The notes beneath the pieces are model-generated. The model searched no databases, was not told the DNA's origin, and saw only the letters and a list, made by a program, of their open reading frames with translations. This document shows, piece by piece, positions 23,715-32,152 of a stretch of DNA of 64,000 nt. The stretch spans positions 1 through 64,000 of the forward strand of contig JAJPHV010000038.1 in the NCBI GenBank assembly GCA_021325095.1. Reading direction: 5' to 3'. The translations under genes were made by a program, and so were the position numbers. Numbering within the stretch: the stretch's first letter is position 1; each line of letters begins with the position of its first letter. The DNA is from Chloroflexota bacterium (lineage in GTDB: Bacteria > Chloroflexota > Anaerolineae > Aggregatilineales > UBA2796).

Positions 23715-24845
23715 TTGAAACTTCAACCCTTCAAACTCGAACGTTTCTTCGCCAGATACGAATTCAAAGCGCCGTACCTGCTCAGTAGTTCGGATTGTGA
23801 ATCGATGTCTGTCGCGGAATTGCTGGCGCTGGAGCCGGGCGCGGCAGAGGCTTTTCAGCGGCACTGGCTCGGCTACACCGAATCGCAGGGCGATCCGGCC
23901 CTACGCCAGGAAATTGCGTCCCTGTACGAAGGGATCAGGGCCGAGGAGGTGCTGGTTCATGCGGGCGCGGAAGAAGCGATCTTTGCCTTCATGAACGCCG
24001 CCCTTACGCCCGGCGATCACGTCATCGTGCATTTCCCCTGCTACCAATCCCTGACCGAGATCGCGCGATCCAGTGCCTGCGAGGTCACGAAGTGGGAAAC
24101 CCACCCGGAAGACGGTTGGGAACTGGACATCGATCTGCTGAAGCGCAGCATTCGCTCCAATACACGCGCCATCGTCTTCAATTGCCCGCACAACCCCACC
24201 GGCTACCTGATGAGCCGGGACACGCTGAACCAGATCGTCGAAGTGGCGCGAGAGCATGGCCTGATCGTCTTCTCAGACGAGGTCTATCGCGGCCTCGAAC
24301 ACGATCCGGCAGACCGGCTGCCAGCGGCCTGTGACCTGTACGAGAATGCTGTCTCGCTTGGCGTGCTCTCCAAGACCTATGGGCTGGCCGGGCTGCGTAT
24401 CGGCTGGATCGCCACACGTAACAAAGATGTTTTCCAGGCTGCGGCGTCGTTCAAAGATTACCTTTCGATCTGTAACAGCGCGCCGAGTGAATTCCTGGCA
24501 AGGGTGGCGCTCCGCCACCGGGAGGCTATCGCCGGGCGCAACCTGGCAATTATTCGTGACAACCTGGCGCTTCTGGACAGCTTTTTCGCACGGTACGCCA
24601 ACCTGTTCGATTGGCGACGGCCTAAAGCTGGATCAACGGCTTTCTCGAGCATCCGGCACGATCAGAACGTCGAAGATTTTTGTGTGGATGTGGTGAAACG
24701 CAGTGGGGTGCTGCTGCTGCCCGGCACATGTTTCAATTATGGTGACAGGCATTTCCGCATCGGATACGGACGCAAGAACATGCCGGAAGCCGTCGGGAAG
24801 TTGGAAGAGTACCTTCAACTGACCATACCGGTGCGGGATCGCTGA
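23715..24845 (+). CDS. PLP-dependent aminotransferase (class I/II)
   Basis: Fold-type I aminotransferase. PLP Lys in LSKTYGLAGLRIGW, the Asp/Tyr pair in VFSDEVYRGLEHD, the Asn in NCPHNPTGYLMSRD, and the phosphate-binding Arg near FRIGYGRKNMPEA. The opening KLERFFARYEFKAPYLLSSS with GYTESQGDPALRQEIASLY is typical of a subgroup of small aminotransferases with unknown substrates. TTG 23715 is preferred: GGGAG lies seven bases upstream. ATG 23664 is an alternative. Divergent from the BtpA-like gene. Confidence 0.91.
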   Translation: MKLQPFKLERFFARYEFKAPYLLSSSDCESMSVAELLALEPGAAEAFQRHWLGYTESQGDPALRQEIASLYEGIRAEEVLVHAGAEEAIFAFMNAALTPGDHVIVHFPCYQSLTEIARSSACEVTKWETHPEDGWELDIDLLKRSIRSNTRAIVFNCPHNPTGYLMSRDTLNQIVEVAREHGLIVFSDEVYRGLEHDPADRLPAACDLYENAVSLGVLSKTYGLAGLRIGWIATRNKDVFQAAASFKDYLSICNSAPSEFLARVALRHREAIAGRNLAIIRDNLALLDSFFARYANLFDWRRPKAGSTAFSSIRHDQNVEDFCVDVVKRSGVLLLPGTCFNYGDRHFRIGYGRKNMPEAVGKLEEYLQLTIPVRDR

Positions 24846-24875
24846 TGGCTTCGGGGAGCGGTCCTGCCGGCGGCG

Positions 24876-25604
24876 TTACCAGGGCAGTACGCCATAATGA
24901 AAGAGGTAATAAACTATTTTCGCATACTCATCAGTAATGGCCGCGCGGCCATCTTCGCTGTCCCACCAGGTGCTGTAATCAAACGCGGCAGGACAGGCCA
25001 CAAAGATCAGGTCGATGGCCGGGTCGGTTTGAAGCCGCCTGAACGTAGCGCGGGCACGGCGAATGTGATATGCGTCCGTCACGATAATGGCTGAGTGCGC
25101 ATGATTGGCCCGCAGCTTGTCCAGGAGTTGCTGCGCCTCGTCCCAGGTGCTCGTTGGTTTATCGTTAACAAGGATTGCATTGCCGGGAACGCCGGCCCGC
25201 GCCAGATCGTCCTTAGCCGCTTTGACACCGTCCTCACCACTGTAAACACTTAAGATAAGGGTGGCGGCCATTCCCTCCCGATAGAGCTTTGCCGCCTCAA
25301 ATTCGCGGTTGCTTACCCAATGTCCATCAGGCGTAAGATGTCCACTGCCGCCACTGAGCGTGACAATGAAATCGGCATGGCGCGGCAACTCACTGACATC
25401 CAGATAGGCTGCGATGAGCGGGAACCACAGGCGCCAGCTAACCGCCAGGCCCGCCACGACGGCCAGCACGGCGATCAAGCAGCCAGGACCACGCCGTTTA
25501 CCGGATCGACGCGGTTGTCGGCGATACTGCCTTTCCCATTTCAGCACCGGGTCTTCAGCCAGAACTTGAGAACTCGGTGCCGAAGAAGACTGCGGGCTGT
25601 TCAT
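24876..25604 (-). CDS. YdcF family (DUF218) membrane-anchored protein
   Basis: 242 residues: a proline/basic cytoplasmic N-terminus, one transmembrane helix (about 43-63, LIAVLAVVAGLAVSWRLWFP), then a DUF218 domain with HADFIVTLSGGSG, SVYSGEDG, STWDEAQQLL and VTDAYHIRRARATF. Relatives include SanA, ElyC and YdcF, which act in envelope integrity or lipid-carrier metabolism; catalysis is not established for most. Stands between the aminotransferase and the large cyclase gene. Confidence 0.85.
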   Translation of the reverse strand: MNSPQSSSAPSSQVLAEDPVLKWERQYRRQPRRSGKRRGPGCLIAVLAVVAGLAVSWRLWFPLIAAYLDVSELPRHADFIVTLSGGSGHLTPDGHWVSNREFEAAKLYREGMAATLILSVYSGEDGVKAAKDDLARAGVPGNAILVNDKPTSTWDEAQQLLDKLRANHAHSAIIVTDAYHIRRARATFRRLQTDPAIDLIFVACPAAFDYSTWWDSEDGRAAITDEYAKIVYYLFHYGVLPW

Positions 25605-25626
25605 TGCAGTCTATTGTTGACCTCCC

Positions 25627-28600
25627 TCAGCTCGAAAGTAACGCGGCATGATACCAGATCGCATTCACGTAGGATTCGCGCCAGCGCGGATCAGGCAGCT
25701 TGCCGAGCACCATTTCGACTTCCGCCCGGAAAGCGGCCCGCACCGCTTCCGAGTGAGCCGCACTGCCAAGCCGGTTGAGCAGCGTGGTTGCCCGCCAGTA
25801 GGCCAACCCGGGCGCAAAGAGATCAACAACTTGCCGGTCCAGTAAGCGCGGCAGCACCGGCTTAACCCGTGCCGCTGCGGAATCATAGTCGCCCTGTTGT
25901 GCCTCGATCTCTGCCAGCGCCAGGTCAATCTCTTCGATTTGAGTCGTCTGGCCGATGGCGTCCAGGTAGGTGCGTGCCTCATCCAGCACGTGAACGGCCA
26001 TGTCCAGTTCATGTCGCGCCAGGTGGACGTTGCCGATCTGGAAAAGCGTAAAGGCGGCATCCAGCCCGATCTTCAGTTCGCGCTGGATGACGAGACTCCG
26101 CTCCAGGTAGGCCAGCGCCTCGCCATACGCCTGGTAGTGGCTGGCGATCACGCCCAGGTACGTGAAGCTGATCGCTTCACCCGCGCGCTCCTCAATCTGG
26201 TGCAAAAACTGGTAAGCGTCGAGCAGGCGTTTGTTGCCTTCGGTGAACTGGCCGAGATTCACCAGGATCATTCCGATCTGGTTCAGCGCCAGTGCTTCCC
26301 GGCGATGATCTCCGACCTGCCGCAGCAGCCCGATCTGCTGGTGAATGGCGTCCAGCGCGGCGGCGTAATCGCTGACTCGCAAATAGAAGCGACTGAGCGC
26401 CGACCAGCACGCCGTTTCGAGCACCGGATAGCCCGATTCGTGCGTGTAAACGATCAGTTTCCGCACCTGATCGATGGATGCCTGCGGTGTTTTCCGCGAT
26501 GCGTCCTCGATCTGCATCAGGGCAAACTCAATGGAACGGCGCGGATCATCTAACCGTGCTGTCAATGGCTCCATCAGCTCGTTGATCACGTGCGCTTCTT
26601 CGGGCTGATTGATGCCAAGTAGGGCGCTATGGAGCAATCGGTACGCCTCCCAGGCCAGCGCATCGTCGCCCAGCGCCAGCGCAAAACGGATTGCTTCCTG
26701 GGCCGATGCGATGACGCCAGGCCAGGCGCTGGTCTGCGCGTACAGGCTGGCCCACAGGATATGTACCATTGCCTGCCAGTCGGCCCGGCCATCGTGCACT
26801 GCCCGCTGTTGCATGTCTGGCAGTTCGGCTTGCACCCCCTGAAGATCGCCCAGGCGCAACATCACCTGCAAACGCTGGTGGTTGATGTTGAACTTTTCTT
26901 CGCTGCTACCGGCCAGGGCCAATGCCTGCGTAAAGTAGCCAAGCGCTGCCTGGTTCGCATATTCGCGCGCCGCCTTTTGCCCGGCCAGCACCATGTAACG
27001 CCCGGCGCGTTTGCCTGAACCGCTGCGGGCGAAATGATAAGCCAGCCGCTCAATAGCATCCGAGTCAAGCGTTTCCAGGGCCATCGCCACCGCCATGTGA
27101 AGTTGCTGGCGTTGCACGTGGAGCATACTCTGGTAGGCGATTTCCTGCACGATGGTGTGCGCGAACTGATAGACCAGTTCCGGCTCGGTAGAGGTCACCC
27201 GCACAAAGTCGTGTTCTTCCAGTGTGCGCAGCCGCGACAGCAGTTCGTCCATTTTTATTGGCACGGGCAGGCTGGCGGCCAGGACGCGCACCTGGAACTC
27301 GCGCCCGATGACGGCAGCCACCTTGAGCACCAGCTTGTTGATCTCTCCCAGCCGGTCCACGCGGGCCAGCACCAGTCCCTGCACATTGAGCGGCAGGTTG
27401 GCGCTCTGTAAATTCCGCTCGATGAAGGCCGTGTTGCCGATCACGCGGACGTGGCCGGTTTCACGCAGCGAGTCAACGATCTCGTGTGCAAAAAAAGGGT
27501 TGCCATGCGCACGGCCCTGCACGAAACGCACCAGTTCGTCAGGAATACGCGCACCCAAGTAACCCTCAACCAGCGCAGCCATTTCGCCGTCGCCGAGTTT
27601 CTCCACATGCAGGTGCGTATGAATGACCATATCATTCAGGACGTGGAACAATTCCGGAGTTCCATTGTCCGGCGGCTGGTGGCTGAGGACGAGCATCAGT
27701 CGCACCGCCTCAATGTTCAGCCGCCTTGCCAGATCAATCGCCAGTGCTTCCGAAACTTCGTCCAGCCATTGCACATCCTCAAGAATGAGCAAAAGCGGCT
27801 GCTCGTGCGCCAGATGTAGAATCAGGTCAGTGACAAGGGCCGACAGCGCCTGATGGCGTGTCTGGCCCTCGAATGAGGCGGTGGTGGGCGTATCCGCAAT
27901 CGGCCAGTTTAGCACGTCGCCCAGCAGTGGCAGCCGGGGCAGCCAGCGCGCATCAATTTGCTCTACAATCTGCGTCAATTGCGCGATGGCCGTAGCCTGG
28001 TCGTCAGGCGTGGTGTCCAGGCCGAGCAGCCCCGCAATGACATTCCGCCAGGGCAGGTAGGGGGTGCTTCGCCCCGTGCTGAGGCTGTTGCCGCAGGCCA
28101 CGCGGTAGCCTTCGCTGGCGGCTGCATCGCTCAGTTCGGCGATCAGGCGGCTCTTGCCGATGCCGGCTGGCCCTTCCAGCCGCAGAATCCGGGCGCGCCC
28201 TTCCCTGGCAGCCGCCAATCCCTGCCGAAGCTGGATCAGTTCGGCCTGCCGCCCGACAAACTTCCCGACGTGAGTCTGCGGCTGGCTGCCAGCTTGGATC
28301 GAGATCGGCTCTGCGACGGGGATTGGCTTGACCTTGCCCTTAACCGTGATCGGCAGTAAGTCCCGGAAGACGATGCGCCGGCCAACCGCTTCCCGCACCG
28401 CCGATGATACCAGGATCTGCCCCGCACCCGCTGCTACCATCAGGCGGGCTGCGATGTTGGTCTCGTCGCCGATGGTGCTATATTCGCGCCGCGCTTCGCC
28501 GCCTATCGTGCCTGCGTAAAGCAGTCCCCGGCTGATCCCGATCCGCAGGGCAGCGATGTTGTCGTTGGCAACAGCCCGGTCGTGCAACATGAGTGCGGCA

Positions 28601-29613
28601 TAAACAGCGCGTTCGGCGTCGTCACCATGTGTGACGGGCGCGCCAAAGACGGCGAACAGCACATTGCCCTTCTCGCTGACCTCCACAGACACAAGCCGCC
28701 CACCCGTGCTGGACAACACATCCTGGGCGCTGCGCACGTAGTTGTCCAGCGTTTCGTGGGCCTCAGCCGTTTCGGGTTTGAGGTGGCCGATGCGAATGAA
28801 CACCGGCAGGGCATAGCGCAATTCGGCCACAAAATCGCCAACGCCGCTCTCGACGCGTTCGCGGATGACCGCGCTGACGAAGGAACGGACAGTGTTCAGG
28901 ATATCGTTCACATCGCCTTCGATAGCCCAGGCAGGCCAGCGGTGTTGGCGGGCGGCTTTGGCGATAGTCTCCGGCACGGCAAGCGCCAAAACGTTGCCCG
29001 TCTCCACGACGACGACGTTTACATTTTCGCTGCGTAGCAAGGGAATAGCGTCGCGGTGAATGAGCACCTGCCCGGATTGTGATTCACCTGCCAGGCTGTG
29101 CATCGCCTCGACGGCTGGCCCACAGATCACGTCGTTCAAGCCGTGCTGCGCCTGCCCAACGACCCATCGGTGCGCCCGACCTACCCCGATACAGATGCGC
29201 AGTTGCAGGCCGCGAAACAGCGGCATCACGGCCTGCATGTCCAACCCGGCGGTCACCGCCCGCAGCAGCGCCGGGACGCCTGCACCGTTCTCGATCATCT
29301 GCCCGATGGGGTGGTCGTCGAACCAGGCAATAAACCCGTCGCCCCTGAAGCTGATGACGCTGCCGCCGTGATGAAAGACCTGCCCGGCGATGGCCTCGAA
29401 CATCGGGTTCAGGCGATGCTTTAGTTCGTCGCAGGCCCGTTCCGGCCCGTACTCGGCTACGAGCTGCGTGGTCAAGGGCGTAAAGCCCACCACGTCCACC
29501 AGGAGGGCTGCGCCTTCACTATTCGGGGGAATTTCGCTGTTGCGCAGCAGCGCACGAAAGCGATCCGTCGGAAGATAGGGGCCAAAAAGATGCAGCAGTT
29601 CTTCAGGCTTCAT
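25627..29613 (-). CDS. Soluble-adenylyl-cyclase-like regulator: two cyclase domains, AAA ATPase, TPRs
   Basis: 1328 residues. First class III cyclase domain (about 30-215) has both metal Asp residues, D40 in LLVDVVGFT and D92 in FRGDGFIAW. Second (about 255-435) lacks those Asp residues (VFIRIGHL, SEKGNVLF) but has the adenine/transition-state side D383, N386 and R390 in YSTIGDETNIAARL. The two would form one active site, as in mammalian soluble adenylyl cyclase. Then a AAA_16-type ATPase (KFVGRQAELIQ, P-loop GPAGIGKSR at 481-488, Walker B LLLILEDVQWLDE) and about 450 residues of TPR-like helices. A cytoplasmic cAMP-type signalling enzyme; product and effector unknown. Confidence 0.9.
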   Translation of the reverse strand: MKPEELLHLFGPYLPTDRFRALLRNSEIPPNSEGAALLVDVVGFTPLTTQLVAEYGPERACDELKHRLNPMFEAIAGQVFHHGGSVISFRGDGFIAWFDDHPIGQMIENGAGVPALLRAVTAGLDMQAVMPLFRGLQLRICIGVGRAHRWVVGQAQHGLNDVICGPAVEAMHSLAGESQSGQVLIHRDAIPLLRSENVNVVVVETGNVLALAVPETIAKAARQHRWPAWAIEGDVNDILNTVRSFVSAVIRERVESGVGDFVAELRYALPVFIRIGHLKPETAEAHETLDNYVRSAQDVLSSTGGRLVSVEVSEKGNVLFAVFGAPVTHGDDAERAVYAALMLHDRAVANDNIAALRIGISRGLLYAGTIGGEARREYSTIGDETNIAARLMVAAGAGQILVSSAVREAVGRRIVFRDLLPITVKGKVKPIPVAEPISIQAGSQPQTHVGKFVGRQAELIQLRQGLAAAREGRARILRLEGPAGIGKSRLIAELSDAAASEGYRVACGNSLSTGRSTPYLPWRNVIAGLLGLDTTPDDQATAIAQLTQIVEQIDARWLPRLPLLGDVLNWPIADTPTTASFEGQTRHQALSALVTDLILHLAHEQPLLLILEDVQWLDEVSEALAIDLARRLNIEAVRLMLVLSHQPPDNGTPELFHVLNDMVIHTHLHVEKLGDGEMAALVEGYLGARIPDELVRFVQGRAHGNPFFAHEIVDSLRETGHVRVIGNTAFIERNLQSANLPLNVQGLVLARVDRLGEINKLVLKVAAVIGREFQVRVLAASLPVPIKMDELLSRLRTLEEHDFVRVTSTEPELVYQFAHTIVQEIAYQSMLHVQRQQLHMAVAMALETLDSDAIERLAYHFARSGSGKRAGRYMVLAGQKAAREYANQAALGYFTQALALAGSSEEKFNINHQRLQVMLRLGDLQGVQAELPDMQQRAVHDGRADWQAMVHILWASLYAQTSAWPGVIASAQEAIRFALALGDDALAWEAYRLLHSALLGINQPEEAHVINELMEPLTARLDDPRRSIEFALMQIEDASRKTPQASIDQVRKLIVYTHESGYPVLETACWSALSRFYLRVSDYAAALDAIHQQIGLLRQVGDHRREALALNQIGMILVNLGQFTEGNKRLLDAYQFLHQIEERAGEAISFTYLGVIASHYQAYGEALAYLERSLVIQRELKIGLDAAFTLFQIGNVHLARHELDMAVHVLDEARTYLDAIGQTTQIEEIDLALAEIEAQQGDYDSAAARVKPVLPRLLDRQVVDLFAPGLAYWRATTLLNRLGSAAHSEAVRAAFRAEVEMVLGKLPDPRWRESYVNAIWYHAALLSS

Positions 29614-29764
29614 AGCACATCAAGTGTAGCCGATTTTATTGGGATGTGCTGCTATACTTAGCGGGACTGCGCGATGTGGACGAGGACTGAGCCAATCATC
29701 AGCACACCTTCCGAACGTCGCGGAGCACGGTAGACTCAATTTTGCTCAAAAGGATGACCCGATA

Positions 29765-30817
29765 GTGGATCAAGCCAATAGCTATGTGTTGCGCACTTAC
29801 ACATTCCGAGAACTGCTCAATCGCCTGTTCCAGGTCTACGGTCACAATTTCGTACCGTTTGTCGTGTTGTCGGCGGCGGTGCAGATACCTCTGACCGTTG
29901 CGAATTACTTGATCCAGGTACGTCTGCGCGATCCGCTGCTACAACTGCTCAATCGTTTCAACATCTCACCCGACAGCGCTGCCGTCATCAGTCCGGAAGT
30001 GGCGATGCAAATGTTGTCCCCTATGCTAGAAATCTTGCTGGTGGTGGTCGGCGCTTATATTGTCTCGGCATTTATCCAGACCGTGCTGGTCAGTGGCCCG
30101 CTGGTCTATGTGACCTCGGAGAACGAACTGGGACACCCGGCGACGCTTGGCAATGCCTTTGCGGTGCTGGGCAGCCGCGCCGGGACGCTTATCGGGCAAA
30201 TGTCCCTGTACTACACGCTACTGCTCTTGCTCACCGTCCTGTTGACCTTGATTCTGTTTGCGTGCGGCCTGGGCTTCGGGCTGCTGGTCTACGTGGCTAC
30301 GACAGTGGGGGCGTTCCTCGTGCCCGTTGCCATGCTGGAACGCGGCGGCGTGATGCACGGCCTGATGCGAGCCTGGGCGCTGTGCAAAACGCGGCTGTGG
30401 CCCGTTCTGGGCCTGATCCTGATCGTGCTGTTCATCTCATTCGTGGTCAGCGCCACCCTGGACGCGGTGGAGACTGCCTATGCGCCGCCCAACAGCGAAC
30501 CCATAATCCGCATCATCCTGGAAACGATCATCAGTATTTTGCTCATGCCGGTGCTGCCGGTGGGCTTCACGCTGCTCTATTACGATGCTCGTGTGCGCAG
30601 CGAAGGGTTGGACAGCGCTCTGAAGCGGGCGCGGTTGACGAACCCCGCCGCTTCCCTTGCCGACGTGTCGCCGCCACCGCCAGGGCCATTCATGAGAAAC
30701 GAGGACTTGCTGAACCTGGCGATCATCACGATGGCGACGTTCGTCCTGGCGCTGCTCTACCTGGGCGTGACGTTCCTGCTGTCGGGCGGCTCGGCGGGCA
30801 TGGTGGGGCGCTTCTAG
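29765..30817 (+). CDS. Polytopic membrane protein (GDPD membrane-domain-like)
   Basis: 350 residues from GTG 29765 (AAAAGGATG upstream). After FRELLNRLFQVYGHNF come about six hydrophobic helices with proline-rich loops, including LLLLTVLLTLILFACGLGF and a final helix near the C-terminus. The repeated pattern of helix, LVYVTSENE and amphipathic segment resembles the membrane domain found in glycerophosphodiester phosphodiesterases and DUF975-like proteins. No catalytic domain. An earlier ATG at 29639 would add a non-homologous leader. Function unknown; separated by 37 bases from the acyltransferase. Confidence 0.68.
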   Translation: MDQANSYVLRTYTFRELLNRLFQVYGHNFVPFVVLSAAVQIPLTVANYLIQVRLRDPLLQLLNRFNISPDSAAVISPEVAMQMLSPMLEILLVVVGAYIVSAFIQTVLVSGPLVYVTSENELGHPATLGNAFAVLGSRAGTLIGQMSLYYTLLLLLTVLLTLILFACGLGFGLLVYVATTVGAFLVPVAMLERGGVMHGLMRAWALCKTRLWPVLGLILIVLFISFVVSATLDAVETAYAPPNSEPIIRIILETIISILLMPVLPVGFTLLYYDARVRSEGLDSALKRARLTNPAASLADVSPPPPGPFMRNEDLLNLAIITMATFVLALLYLGVTFLLSGGSAGMVGRF

Positions 30818-30854
30818 TGGAAAATCGCATGGCAAGTGAAATAGGTCACCTCCG

Positions 30855-32078
30855 ATGACAGATCCTCAAATTTCAGGCGCGCAACAATCAATACAACACA
30901 GCGGGCAGGAAATCCTTCCGCTGACTTCGCTGCGTATGGTGGCTGCCCTTCTGGTCTTTCTCGAACACTTCGCTTCCGGGGTGGGGTACGGGACAATCGG
31001 CAAGGACTTCTGGCAAACGCTGGTGATAGAGGGGCATATCGGCGTGACGATTTTCTTCGTCCTGTCGGGATTTTTGCTGGCTTACCGCTACTACGACGTA
31101 TTCCTCGACGGCACCCTCTCCCTTTTTGATTACGTCGTGAAACGGGTGGCACGTATCTACCCGCTATACTATGTGCTCTTGATAGCGACACTCATTATGG
31201 GCGGCACGCCCTTTTTCACCAAACAGTCGCTGGTGAACTGGACCCTGACACAGGGCTTCTTTTCGGGGCTTACGTTTAGTGGTATCCCGACGGCTTGGTC
31301 GTTGACCACTGAGGAAAGTTTTTACCTGCTGCTGCCCATTGTATTCCTTTCCATTGCGCGCTTCATGCCGGGCATTCGCAGTACGCCCAGAAGTGAACTG
31401 GCCCGCCTGACCAAATTGCTGGCGATCTGGACGGTGAGCCTGGCCTTTATCGGACTTGTCCTGAGCGATGTCTCGAAGCGAACCGGACTGTCGGTGCAGG
31501 CGGGTTTCATGAGCGATATTCACGTTGCCATCTACACGACGATTTTCTTCCGGTTCTTCGCCTTCGCCATTGGCATCTTGAGCGCGCGCCTGTACCAGCG
31601 CGTCCTCGTGAATCGGTGGCAGGCCGGGCGCGGCAAAGCGCTTGCTTATGGCATGGCCGCCCTATCAGCGCTGAGTCTGCTTGTATTCATGTACCTGATG
31701 AACCGGGCAGGTGGCATTTACCGAGACGGGTGGTTCTACAACTACCTGGCTGCGGTGTCCTCTGCACTGCTCATCCTGTCCTTGACGAATGAGCATACGC
31801 TTGTATCGCGGATTATGTCGCTACCGTTTCTTGCCTATTTGGGACGTATCTCTTACGCGCTGTACCTGGTTCAGCTGACGCCGATAGCCTCATCTGCCAT
31901 CAAATCCGTCAATGCTTTCCTGGACATGTCCGGTTGGGCCATTGACTACCTGACCGTGAGTTGTGTCAGCGCGGCATTGTATGAAGTGGTTGAGAAGACG
32001 GGGGCGAAAGCCGTCCGGTGGGCCAGCCGCCGACTCAGAAAGCCTGTCACGGCGCAACGCATCGAGCTGGCCCAGTAA
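30855..32078 (+). CDS. Acyltransferase 3 family membrane protein (OafA/YrhL-like)
   Basis: 407 residues, ten or so transmembrane helices. N-terminal motif TSLRMVAALLVFLEHFAS carries the catalytic-type His, then FFVLSGFLLAYRYY and the RVARIYPLYYVL region with conserved Arg. These enzymes acylate exported sugars or lipids at the cytoplasmic membrane using acyl-CoA. No C-terminal SGNH domain. The acceptor cannot be deduced; neighbouring genes give no polysaccharide cluster. Confidence 0.92.
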   Translation: MTDPQISGAQQSIQHSGQEILPLTSLRMVAALLVFLEHFASGVGYGTIGKDFWQTLVIEGHIGVTIFFVLSGFLLAYRYYDVFLDGTLSLFDYVVKRVARIYPLYYVLLIATLIMGGTPFFTKQSLVNWTLTQGFFSGLTFSGIPTAWSLTTEESFYLLLPIVFLSIARFMPGIRSTPRSELARLTKLLAIWTVSLAFIGLVLSDVSKRTGLSVQAGFMSDIHVAIYTTIFFRFFAFAIGILSARLYQRVLVNRWQAGRGKALAYGMAALSALSLLVFMYLMNRAGGIYRDGWFYNYLAAVSSALLILSLTNEHTLVSRIMSLPFLAYLGRISYALYLVQLTPIASSAIKSVNAFLDMSGWAIDYLTVSCVSAALYEVVEKTGAKAVRWASRRLRKPVTAQRIELAQ

Positions 32079-32152
32079 ACACCGGAAATGGCAGCCCCGG
32101 AACGCGCCGCCTCAGCGTGCAGATCGGTTGAACTGAGCGGTAGCAGCTGTAG

